From Cryobacterium sp. MLB-32 (lineage in GTDB: Bacteria; Actinomycetota; Actinomycetes; Actinomycetales; Microbacteriaceae), in NCBI RefSeq assembly GCF_000738085.1, contig NZ_JPRS01000017.1, positions 1-36,336 of the forward strand: a stretch of DNA of 36,336 nt. The letters are read 5' to 3'. Below the pieces are notes generated by a model, which ran no database searches, was not told where the DNA came from, and saw only the letters and a program-made list of their open reading frames with translations. Positions within the stretch are counted from its first letter, which is position 1. The number at the start of each line of letters is the position of its first letter. Both the position numbers and the translations under genes were made by a program. Shown one piece after another: positions 25,438 to 32,868 of the stretch.

Positions 25438-26481
25438 GTGGAAATCGGCGCGTACAGCTTCGGCGACACCCAGCTCAACCCGGACGGAAGCCAGCGCTCC
25501 ACTGCGGAGGCCATCAAGAACCTCTTCGATGCCATCGTGCATGCAGACACCGTGGGCCTCGACTACTTCGGCGTCGGCGAGCACCACACCCTGTCCATGC
25601 CGGCCTCCTCGCCGGGCGCCATCATCGCCGCCGCCGCTGCGGCCACCACACGCATCACGCTGGGCAGCGCCGCCAGCATCATCGGAACGGATGACCCGGT
25701 GCGGGTCTTCCAGCAGTTCGCCACCGCCGACGCCATCTCCGGCGGCGGCCGTATCGAGATCACCGCCGGCCGTGGATCATCCGTGGAGACCTTCCCGCTC
25801 TTCGGCTTCGACCTCAACGACTACGACGAGCTGTACGCGCAGAAGCTCGACCTGCTCCTCACCCTGAACAACAGCACCGGCGAGACCGTGAACTGGTCGG
25901 GCACCGCTCGCCCATCGATCCCCCAGCTGGACGTCGTGCCCCGCCCCACACAGGGCTCCCTTCCCATCTGGATTGCGACCGGCGGCAGCGCCCCGTCGTC
26001 CGCCCGTGCCGGCCGCCTCGGACTCCCCCTCGCCTACGCCATCATCGGCGGGCAGCCGCACCGGTTCGCTCCGCTGGCGAATCTCTACCGCCAGTCGGCC
26101 GCGCAGGCCGGTCACACCGGGGACAACATCAAGGTCTCTGTCGCGACCTTCGGCCTGGTGGCACCCACCAAGAAGGAAGCCGTGGAGCGCCTCTACCCGG
26201 GTTGGGTCAACCTCAACATCGAGATGGGCAAGTTGCGCGGCTGGCCGGCGCCGGAGCGCAGCTCCTACCTGGCGCAGGTCGACGCCCCCAACGCCTACTT
26301 CGTGGGTGACCCGGACGACGTGGCCGAACGCATCGTGGCGCTGCACGGCCACCTCGGCCACATGCGCCACTTCCTGCAGGGCGACCACGGCGGACTACCG
26401 CACGAGTACCTGATGGAATCGATCACCCTGCTGGCCACCGAGGTGAAGCCCCGCGTCGAGCGCCTGCTCGCCGCGAAGTAG
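25438..26481 (+). CDS. LLM-class flavin-dependent oxidoreductase
   Basis: A 347-residue luciferase-like TIM-barrel protein. LDYFGVGEHHTLSMPASSP is the family signature near residues 41-59, and ITLGSAASIIGTDDPVRVFQQFA and ITAGRGSS follow as in FMN- or F420-using members. It starts with GTG, with GGAGAA upstream. The substrate is not recognisable; related proteins include monooxygenases of alkanesulfonates or other small molecules. It is probably cotranscribed with the Fno-like gene. Confidence 0.85.
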   Translation: MEIGAYSFGDTQLNPDGSQRSTAEAIKNLFDAIVHADTVGLDYFGVGEHHTLSMPASSPGAIIAAAAAATTRITLGSAASIIGTDDPVRVFQQFATADAISGGGRIEITAGRGSSVETFPLFGFDLNDYDELYAQKLDLLLTLNNSTGETVNWSGTARPSIPQLDVVPRPTQGSLPIWIATGGSAPSSARAGRLGLPLAYAIIGGQPHRFAPLANLYRQSAAQAGHTGDNIKVSVATFGLVAPTKKEAVERLYPGWVNLNIEMGKLRGWPAPERSSYLAQVDAPNAYFVGDPDDVAERIVALHGHLGHMRHFLQGDHGGLPHEYLMESITLLATEVKPRVERLLAAK

Positions 26482-26495
26482 GCGCACAAGCCTCC

Positions 26496-26830
26496 CCGCT
26501 GGTCGAACCCCCTCCGCTGGTCGAACCCCCTCCGCCGGTCGAGGCGCGACGACGGAGCGCTTGGATCGAGCCTGTCGAGATCGAGACCGCGCAACCCGAC
26601 TCTCAGACTCGACTCACCCGGTCTCGTGTCTCGACAAGCTCGACAACCGGCGCCGCAGACGGCGTTCCTCGACCAGCGGAAGGGGGAAACCGCGGCGCAA
26701 TTCTCCCTCCCACGGTGGCGCGAAGCGCCCGACCAGCGCGATCGCTCGTACCTCTCGCCTCGACCGGCGCTTCCTCCCCGCCCACCCAGTCCCGATCGCT
26801 CGTACCTCGCACCCCAGCGTTACTTCTCCG
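26496..26830. repeat. Intergenic repeat cluster with GGTCGAG/CTCGACC units
   Basis: The 409-bp gap 26482-26890 holds no supported gene. It starts with two full copies and a partial third of an 18-bp unit CCGCTGGTCGAACCCCCT (26496-26531, continuing to about 26545). Inverted copies of CGCCTCGACCGGCG / CGCCGGTCGAGGCG lie at about 26533 and 26755, and CTCGACAAGCTCGAC / CGAGCCTGTCGAG elements lie between. Related elements occur at 29213-29242 and 29881-29906. The arrangement is that of REP-like intergenic repeats. Confidence 0.7.
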
Positions 26831-26890
26831 AAAGCGCCACCGGCCGACAGCATCCGCCTCGAACCCGAGGCAGCCCCACCCCGCCCCGCC

Positions 26891-28207
26891 TCAGAACAGC
26901 AGGAACGCGATCGGCGTCACGATCACGAGGGTCAGCACCACGCGTTGGAACCAGATCACCACGAGTTTCCACACCGGAATCGGGATATCCGTAGCCATGA
27001 TGCAGGGCACGAGCGCCGAGAAGAAGATGATCCCGGAGACCGACACCACTCCAATGACGAATTTGACGACCGGCACGGACCCCGCCACGAGCAGCGCCGG
27101 CAGGAACATCTCGGCCACGCCCACGGCGCTGGCCTTGGCCACGAGCATCGGCTCCGGCAGCTGCAACGCCCAGGTGAAGGGATAGAACAGGTAGCCCAGC
27201 CAGTCGAAGACGGGCGTGTAGGTGGCCAGAACGAGCCCGAGCAGCCCGATGGAGAGGATGGAGGGGAGGATCGCCATCGCCATCAGCAACCCATCGCGCA
27301 CGTTTCGCCACACGTTGACTCCGAGCGAGGGGGCCGCGGCGACGGATTCCCGAGCCTGCGCCCAGGCCACCGAGAACCGTTTGCCGGTAATAGTGTCTTC
27401 GGGTTGCGGAGTCGCCTCGGGATGGTACGTGTCGGGGATGCTGTTCAGCGGCCAGATGCGCACCGTGATGGCCGTCACGAGAAAGGTCACGAGGAACGTC
27501 ACCCAGAAGTAGGCCGTCCACTGGCCCATCAGATCGAGAGTTTTGGCGACGATCACCATGAAGGTGGCCGAGACGGTGGAAAACCCGGTGGCAATGATCG
27601 CCGACTCTCGGGCGGTGTACTTGCCGTCCTTGTAGGCCCGGTTCGTGATGAGCAGCCCCAGTGAGTAGCTGCCCACAAAAGAGGCGACCGCGTCGATGGC
27701 CGATCGCCCCGGGGTCTTCCAGATGGGGCGCATCACCCGCTGCACGAGCACGCCGATGAATTCCAGCAGTCCATAGCTGACCATCAGCGCGAGAAACACG
27801 GCTCCGATCGGCACGAGCAACCCGACGGGAATCACCAGCTTGTCGAAGAGGAACGGGCCCATGTCCGGATCGAACAGCCAGGCCGGGCCGACCCGGAAGA
27901 CCATCATGACTCCGACGACCAGACCCACGACCTTGAATAGCGAGAACACCGTATTGACGACGGATGTCTTCCAGCTTCCCGTCACGAAGGGATACACCGC
28001 GCCGGCCAGGATGATGGCGAGTGCGTAATACGGCAGCACCGGGCCAATGCTCGACTGCAGGAACGTCACGATGTGGTCGAGCATGATCGTGCTCGTGCCG
28101 CCGATCGTGAGAGGAACGAAGAACATGAACGCCCCTATGCCGCTGTAGACAAAGAGCCTCCACATGCCCGGGGTGCGGGTTCTCGGGACCTCGGTGGTCA
28201 TGGTCAT
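26891..28207 (-). CDS. YjiH-family membrane protein (nucleoside-recognition/Gate domain)
   Basis: A 438-residue polytopic protein with about ten hydrophobic segments, beginning with LFVYSGIGAFMFFVPLTI. The Gate-domain parts GSYSLGLLITNRAYKDGKYTARESAIIATGFSTVSATFM and VAEMFLPALLVAG are recognisable. AGGAGA lies five bases before ATG 28207, which decides the start; an in-frame extension to 28291 has no ribosome site. Related proteins are thought to transport nucleosides or ions, but the substrate is not known. It is divergent from the IclR gene. Confidence 0.85.
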   Translation of the reverse strand: MTMTTEVPRTRTPGMWRLFVYSGIGAFMFFVPLTIGGTSTIMLDHIVTFLQSSIGPVLPYYALAIILAGAVYPFVTGSWKTSVVNTVFSLFKVVGLVVGVMMVFRVGPAWLFDPDMGPFLFDKLVIPVGLLVPIGAVFLALMVSYGLLEFIGVLVQRVMRPIWKTPGRSAIDAVASFVGSYSLGLLITNRAYKDGKYTARESAIIATGFSTVSATFMVIVAKTLDLMGQWTAYFWVTFLVTFLVTAITVRIWPLNSIPDTYHPEATPQPEDTITGKRFSVAWAQARESVAAAPSLGVNVWRNVRDGLLMAMAILPSILSIGLLGLVLATYTPVFDWLGYLFYPFTWALQLPEPMLVAKASAVGVAEMFLPALLVAGSVPVVKFVIGVVSVSGIIFFSALVPCIMATDIPIPVWKLVVIWFQRVVLTLVIVTPIAFLLF

Positions 28208-28321
28208 CGTTGTCTCCTGACACCTGCGTCGGCAGGGTGACGGATGCCCCCCGGCCTTTCTACGTACGTCCATCGAACCGTGAACCCACATCAGGGGACA
28301 ATGTAAGAGCGGCGGATGCAG

Positions 28322-28335
28322 TCTCAGATATGAGA
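28322..28335. promoter_or_regulatory. Candidate IclR operator
   Basis: TCTCAGATATGAGA is symmetric at 12 of 14 positions and lies in the 152-bp region between the YjiH and IclR starts, 25 bases before the IclR ATG. It is a candidate site for autoregulation and for control of the divergent membrane protein. Confidence 0.45.
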
Positions 28336-28359
28336 TTCTGCCCGGAAAGCAGAACCTTC

Positions 28360-29151
28360 ATGAGCCCCAGCACCGACCGATCGCTCCGTCCCCTGCGGGT
28401 TCTGAGCTACCTGGCCACCCAGGCGAACCCCGTGCCTGCCGCGCAGATCGCCCGCGCCATCGGTTCGCCGCGTTCCTCCACATTTCGCCTCCTGCGGGGG
28501 ATGCAGACCCTCGGTTACGTCACCCACCTGCCCGAATTGAAGACCTACGCCCTCGGCATCGCGGCACTCGAAATCGGCCAGGCATTCGGCATCCACGTGC
28601 CGTTGGCCCGGTTCGGACGCCCCGTTCTGGAACGACTCGTCATGGCCGTCGGAGAATCAGCGCACCTCGCTGTTCTGCACGGCCACGAGACGCTCTACAT
28701 TCACGAAGAGACGGCGCGGTCCCGCGCCCCCCTCGTCACGGCCAAAGACGTTCGTCTCCCCACCCATCTCACCGCTTCGGGAAGAATGATCCTTGCCGGC
28801 CTCGGGCACGATCAGTTGCAGGCGCTATTTCCCGCCAATTACGCCTTTGTGCAGCGCACCGGCAGGGGACCACGCTCACACGCCGAGTTTCTGAACCGGC
28901 TCGACGACGTGCGTCGACGTGGCTTCGCACGCGAGTTCGGTGAGGTGACGGAAGGCCTCGCGTCTGTCGCCATGCCGGTGCGAGACCGGAGCGGACGAAT
29001 CGTGGCCGCCATCGCGATCACCCACGCGTACACGGTGCAGGCGGACCCCACTCTGCCGGGCCCGGCACAGGCGCTCGTGCAGGATTCAATCCTCGACGCA
29101 CTCCAGCTCGCCGCCCGCGAGTTGAGCCACCGCCTCGGCTGGAACCCCTAG
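28360..29151 (+). CDS. IclR-family transcriptional regulator
   Basis: A 263-residue regulator. The N-terminal winged HTH is at about 8-65 (LRPLRVLSYLATQANPVPAAQIARAIGSPRSSTFRLLRGM), and the C-terminal effector domain ends with IVAAIAITHAYTVQAD. I start at ATG 28360 (MSPSTDRSLRPL), because the upstream in-frame stretch has no ribosome site and overlaps the divergent promoter region; ATG 28330 is possible. IclR regulators respond to small carbon compounds. The divergent YjiH gene is the probable target. Confidence 0.87.
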   Translation: MSPSTDRSLRPLRVLSYLATQANPVPAAQIARAIGSPRSSTFRLLRGMQTLGYVTHLPELKTYALGIAALEIGQAFGIHVPLARFGRPVLERLVMAVGESAHLAVLHGHETLYIHEETARSRAPLVTAKDVRLPTHLTASGRMILAGLGHDQLQALFPANYAFVQRTGRGPRSHAEFLNRLDDVRRRGFAREFGEVTEGLASVAMPVRDRSGRIVAAIAITHAYTVQADPTLPGPAQALVQDSILDALQLAARELSHRLGWNP

Positions 29152-29212
29152 TCCAGATCCCGCACGCTACCCACAAGCCGGGCCCGGCACCGCAGCACGT
29201 CCCACGTGGCCT

Positions 29213-29242
29213 CGGTCGCTCGTGCCTCGCGCCTCGACCGGC
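29213..29242. repeat. Dispersed GCTCGTNCCTCGCGCCTCGACCGG element
   Basis: The segment CTCGTGCCTCGCGCCTCG followed by ACCGGCGG matches parts of the cluster at 26738-26816 and, inverted, 26533-26562. It lies in the 179-bp gap after the IclR gene, which otherwise contains only the leaderless promoter of the next gene. Confidence 0.55.
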
Positions 29243-29318
29243 GGATGGTGTCCCACTGCGGCTCGCGCCGGAGACGGTGCGGCGAGGGTCCGTCAGCTCA
29301 CGATGGGCGGAACGCGGA

Positions 29319-29331
29319 TAGGTTGGCTCTA
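29319..29331 (+). promoter_or_regulatory. Leaderless -10 element TAGGTT
   Basis: TAGGTT at 29319-29324 is followed by six bases and then the ATG at 29331. No ribosome site precedes the ATG. This is the spacing of leaderless transcripts, in which the start codon is the transcription start. Confidence 0.6.
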
Positions 29332-29876
29332 TGGGGAACACGGAAACGGAACAGCCACGCCGCGCCGCCGCAGCCGCCTGGTGGGGCTTCGCGGTCGTTG
29401 CCGCGTACTCGATCGCCGGTGTGCTGCAGATACTGGTGTGGAACCCGCTGGCCGCTGTGCCGGGGTCCACTCTGGAACAGATCCGGGCTGATATGGTCCA
29501 CGCCAATGAATCGCTCACCGCCGATTGGGTTCTCAGTTGGGGTGCGATCGGGGTGGTTCTGGCAGCGGTCGTTCTCGTGACGGCGCTCGCGCGGCGCAGC
29601 AGCCGAACCGACCTGGTGGTGGCGGCCTACCTCGTGCTCCTGGTTTTCGCCGCTCCCGGCCACATGTTCGTGGCCTTCGCGCCCGGCATGTCCCTCGCAG
29701 ACACGTTCATGATCTCGGGCGGCGATCATGCTCCGTGGGGTGTCGTCCTGTATCTGGTCAGCACGGCCGCTCTGGTGGCCCTGATCGTGCAGATCATTCG
29801 TTCGGCTCGGGCCGCCTCATCCCGCTTGGCTGACGCGTACGCCCGCACGGAGGGGCAATTCGGGTCGTCTGCCTGA
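29331..29876 (+). CDS. Small membrane protein, four predicted helices
   Basis: A 181-residue protein that I do not recognise. Four hydrophobic segments are clear: WWGFAVVAAYSIAGVLQIL (about 17-35), WVLSWGAIGVVLAAVVLVTA (66-85), LVVAAYLVLLVFAAPGHMFVAF (94-115) and VVLYLVSTAALVALIVQII (139-157). The N-terminus is charged and the C-terminal tail is cytoplasmic-like. The start is supported by a leaderless -10. It converges on the diguanylate cyclase gene. No function is suggested by the neighbours. Confidence 0.75.
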   Translation: MGNTETEQPRRAAAAAWWGFAVVAAYSIAGVLQILVWNPLAAVPGSTLEQIRADMVHANESLTADWVLSWGAIGVVLAAVVLVTALARRSSRTDLVVAAYLVLLVFAAPGHMFVAFAPGMSLADTFMISGGDHAPWGVVLYLVSTAALVALIVQIIRSARAASSRLADAYARTEGQFGSSA

Positions 29877-29880
29877 GGGG

Positions 29881-29906
29881 TCTCGACAGGCTCGACCAGC
29901 GGGCGG
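29881..29906. repeat. Short dispersed CTCGACAGGCTCGACCAGCGG element
   Basis: TCTCGACAGGCTCGACCAGC in the 38-bp gap between convergent genes matches the element family of 26560-26660. It sits where a bidirectional terminator would be expected, and CTCGAC/GTCGAG arms allow only weak pairing. Confidence 0.5.
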
Positions 29907-29914
29907 CGGCGGGG

Positions 29915-31546
29915 TCAGGGAGCGACGGGTACCAGCAGGTCGCGGGCCGCCATGGCGATCTGGTCGCGGCCGGCGTGCTTGGCGTCGTAGAGAGCGGCAT
30001 CCGCCCGGGCAAGCCACGCCGACACGGTCTCGTGGGGTTCGAGCTCGGCCAGCCCCACACTCACCGTGCAGACCAGACCCGGAGCCACATCGTGCCAGTT
30101 GTAGCTGCGCACGGAGGCGAGCAGACGCTCGCAGGCCTGGGCGGCCGCGTCGATCGAGGTGTCGGAGAAGACGAGCAGAAATTCCTCCCCTCCCACGCGC
30201 ACGGCCAGGTCGGTGCCGCGGGTGATGGTGCGCAGCATCGCCGCGAGGATGGTGAGCACCTGGTCACCCGTGCCGTGCCCGAAGCTGTCGTTGACCTGCT
30301 TGAAGTGGTCCAAATCGATCATGGCGGCGCAGAGTGATTGCACGCCGCGCTCGGCGAGACCCATCATCCAGGGAAGTTCACGGTCGAGCGCCCGGCGATT
30401 CGACAGGTGGGTGAGGGGGTCGGTGTGCGCCTGGTCGTCGAGCTCCTCGGCCCGGATGCGAGCCATCTTGGCTTCCAGCTGCGAGCGTTCGAGTTCGTGT
30501 CGGGCATGTTCCATCTCGATCGTGTTGATGAGCATCTGGGACTGGAGCCCGGCGGTCTGCACCGTCGTGGCGAGCATGACCGCGTGCAGCTTCTCGTGGT
30601 GGTGGAGTGCCTGCTGAAACCGCCCGCCGGCCTTGTGCATCTCGAACAGGGATCGATGAAGCTTGGCGAGGAGCTTCGGCTCTTCATCAATGTCGGGGTC
30701 CGCGAGCTGGGCTTCCATCATCGCGGTGGCTTCATCGAACCGGCCGGCGGCCCGCACAAGGTCTGCCAGCTGGGCATCGATGTCGATCTCGAGGCTGCGG
30801 TACCCGTGCGCTCGACTGAGTGTCTTGCCCTGACGTCCGTGCTCGCGAGCCTCGTCGTGGCGTCCCAGCTTGATCAGGATGCTGACGAGATTGGAGCACG
30901 CGAGAGCCTCGTTGAAAGGGTTCCCCTGCACCTGTGCCAGTGCAGCGGCCTCCGTCATGAGCGTCAGAGCCTCTGTGAGCGGTTCGCCGGCATCCTCGTC
31001 GTTTGCGATCAGCCCCTGTGCCATCACAAGGTAGGTGTCGCCCAGGTTGTTGAGGGCGACAAAATTTGTTTCCTGATCGTTCAGGGTTTGGGCCACGGAG
31101 AGCGCCTGCGTGCCCAGATCCACCGACCGAGCAGGATCGCCCATCGCCCCGTGCACCAGAGACGAGCGACTGAGCGCCCAGAACTCGGCGACGGGGTTGC
31201 CGCAGGCTCTGGCCGCACCGAGCGCGCCCAACACGTGGCGCAGCGCAGTTTCGTTGAGGGACGTGTCCGTGAACGCCAACGCCAGGGTGCAATGCAACTT
31301 CGACTGGGCCAGGAGGTCGCCGTGCTCCGTGAAGTATTCCAACGCCAGCAGCCCCTGCTGCACGCACGCCTGGTAATCCCCGAGGCGCAGACGGTGAAGA
31401 GTGAGCAGCTCGCGGGCCTGGGCGCGCTGCAATGCCGTCGCGCTCGGTGCGGCCAAGGCGTCTTCGGCCTGTCCGGCCCCCAGCCGGTGCTGCCCGTCGT
31501 CGCTGGACTGTCTGCTGCTCTGAAGCAACGCGTCGACGTTCGTCAC
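29915..31546 (-). CDS. Diguanylate cyclase with N-terminal TPR-type helical domain
   Basis: A 543-residue cytoplasmic protein. Residues about 20-330 are helical repeats resembling tetratricopeptides (for example ALNNLGDTYLVMAQGL and EALACSNLVSILIKLGRHDEAREHG). A coiled segment (about 335-385) precedes the GGDEF domain with DPLTHLSNRRALDREL, DLDHFKQVNDSFGHGTGD and the active-site GGEEF near residue 450. The RGTD motif five residues before it is the inhibitory I-site, so the enzyme should make cyclic di-GMP with product inhibition. No membrane helix or EAL domain is seen. I chose GTG 31546 because GAGGAG lies a few bases upstream; earlier starts lack a site. The signal sensed by the TPR part is unknown. 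Confidence 0.88.
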   Translation of the reverse strand: MTNVDALLQSSRQSSDDGQHRLGAGQAEDALAAPSATALQRAQARELLTLHRLRLGDYQACVQQGLLALEYFTEHGDLLAQSKLHCTLALAFTDTSLNETALRHVLGALGAARACGNPVAEFWALSRSSLVHGAMGDPARSVDLGTQALSVAQTLNDQETNFVALNNLGDTYLVMAQGLIANDEDAGEPLTEALTLMTEAAALAQVQGNPFNEALACSNLVSILIKLGRHDEAREHGRQGKTLSRAHGYRSLEIDIDAQLADLVRAAGRFDEATAMMEAQLADPDIDEEPKLLAKLHRSLFEMHKAGGRFQQALHHHEKLHAVMLATTVQTAGLQSQMLINTIEMEHARHELERSQLEAKMARIRAEELDDQAHTDPLTHLSNRRALDRELPWMMGLAERGVQSLCAAMIDLDHFKQVNDSFGHGTGDQVLTILAAMLRTITRGTDLAVRVGGEEFLLVFSDTSIDAAAQACERLLASVRSYNWHDVAPGLVCTVSVGLAELEPHETVSAWLARADAALYDAKHAGRDQIAMAARDLLVPVAP

Positions 31547-31806
31547 AGCGCACTCCTCGACATCATTGTCCGGTCTCATCATGTACAGCCCCCCAGCTGA
31601 TTGCGGCCCAGAGTGAGCCGAGTGATGTTCGCATGACGGCATCCCCCCACCGGCGGCCTGAAGAATTCGAGCCACAGGGAAAGCATAAGCACCTAAAGGA
31701 GGCTAGACCGGTCGTTCTGTCGGTATTTTTCTGGCAATTCGCCATATTGATTTTCACGCACGGATGCCGATGGCGTTCGGGGGAACTCCGCGCGTAGGCT
31801 GCGGGC
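31547..31806. other. Intergenic region between divergent genes
   Basis: 260 bases between the GGDEF gene and the quinone oxidoreductase. No supported gene is seen. An AT-rich stretch (about 31720-31757, with CGGTATTTTTCTGG and CCATATTGATTTT) probably contains promoter elements. TAGGCT lies at its right end. Confidence 0.5.
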
Positions 31807-31807
31807 A
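31795..31807 (+). promoter_or_regulatory. Leaderless -10 element TAGGCT
   Basis: TAGGCT at 31795-31800 is followed by six bases and the ATG at 31807, without a ribosome site. It repeats the arrangement seen before the membrane protein at 29331 and alr. Confidence 0.6.
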
Positions 31808-32784
31808 TGCATGCAATCATCGTGACCTCACCCGGCGGACCGGAAAACCTCACCCTGACCGAGGTTGACGACCTGGTGATCGGGCCCCGGGACATCCGGA
31901 TCCAGGTCGCGGCGGCCGGCGTGAACCGAGCGGATATCGCTCAGCGTCAGGGTACATACCCGTCCCCCGCCGATGCTCCCCAGTGGCCGGGACTCGAGGT
32001 GTCGGGAGTGGTCACCGAGGTGGGTGACGACGTGACCCGGTTCGACGTGCACGACCGGGTGTGCGCCCTGCTCGCCGGCGGCGGGTACGCCACGGAGGCC
32101 GTGGTTCACGAAGACCTCGCGCTGCTGGTTCCCCTCACCATGGACCTCGTCGAGGCCGCCGCTCTCCCCGAGGCACTCGCCACCGTGTGGTCGAACGTGT
32201 TCATGAGCGCCGAGATCATGCCCGGGCAGACGCTTCTGGTGCACGGCGGAACGAGCGGCATCGGCACGACCGCGATTCAGCTGGCCCGGATGGTGGGCGC
32301 TCGGGTGGCCGTGACCGCCGGGTCGGCCGACAAGCTCGCCGTGTGCGAGGCCCTGGGCGCGGACATCCTCATCAACTACCGCGAACAGGACTTCGTGGCC
32401 GAGGTGATGGCCGCCACGCAGGGGCACGGTGCCGACGTGATCCTCGACATCATCGGCGGCTCCTACGCCGAACGCAATATCGCGGCCCTCGCCACCAACG
32501 GACGCATCATGGTGATCGCCAACCAGAGCGGCGAACCGGCCACCTTCAATCCGTTCCACCTCATGCAGAAGCGCGGTCGCTACTGGGGTACCACCCTCCG
32601 CTCGCGACCGCTCGAGGAGAAGGCCGAGATCATTCGGGCCGTGCACGCGGCGGTCTCCCCCTGGATCGAATCGGGCCAGTTCCGCCCGGTCATCGACAGC
32701 ATCTACTCGTTCGACACCGTGGCGGATGCGCACCGTCGCCTCGACGAGTCCGCACACGTGGGCAAGATCCTGCTCGTTCCCTAG
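31807..32784 (+). CDS. NAD(P)H:quinone oxidoreductase, PIG3-type
   Basis: A 325-residue zinc-free medium-chain reductase. The N-terminal substrate domain has GVNRADIAQRQGTYPSP (typical of PIG3/QOR), and the cofactor domain has LLVHGGTSGIGTTAIQLARMVGA near residue 145 with NYREQDF in the NADPH loop. It has the usual length and no zinc ligands. It likely reduces quinones or related carbonyls with NADPH. It starts at the leaderless ATG and stands alone. Confidence 0.88.
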   Translation: MHAIIVTSPGGPENLTLTEVDDLVIGPRDIRIQVAAAGVNRADIAQRQGTYPSPADAPQWPGLEVSGVVTEVGDDVTRFDVHDRVCALLAGGGYATEAVVHEDLALLVPLTMDLVEAAALPEALATVWSNVFMSAEIMPGQTLLVHGGTSGIGTTAIQLARMVGARVAVTAGSADKLAVCEALGADILINYREQDFVAEVMAATQGHGADVILDIIGGSYAERNIAALATNGRIMVIANQSGEPATFNPFHLMQKRGRYWGTTLRSRPLEEKAEIIRAVHAAVSPWIESGQFRPVIDSIYSFDTVADAHRRLDESAHVGKILLVP

Positions 32785-32868
32785 CGCGGACCTTGACCGG
32801 CGCGGGAGCCGGGCCTACGATCCCAGCACCAGCATCGGCCCGCTGCGATCGCGGTTGAGTGAGGTTTC

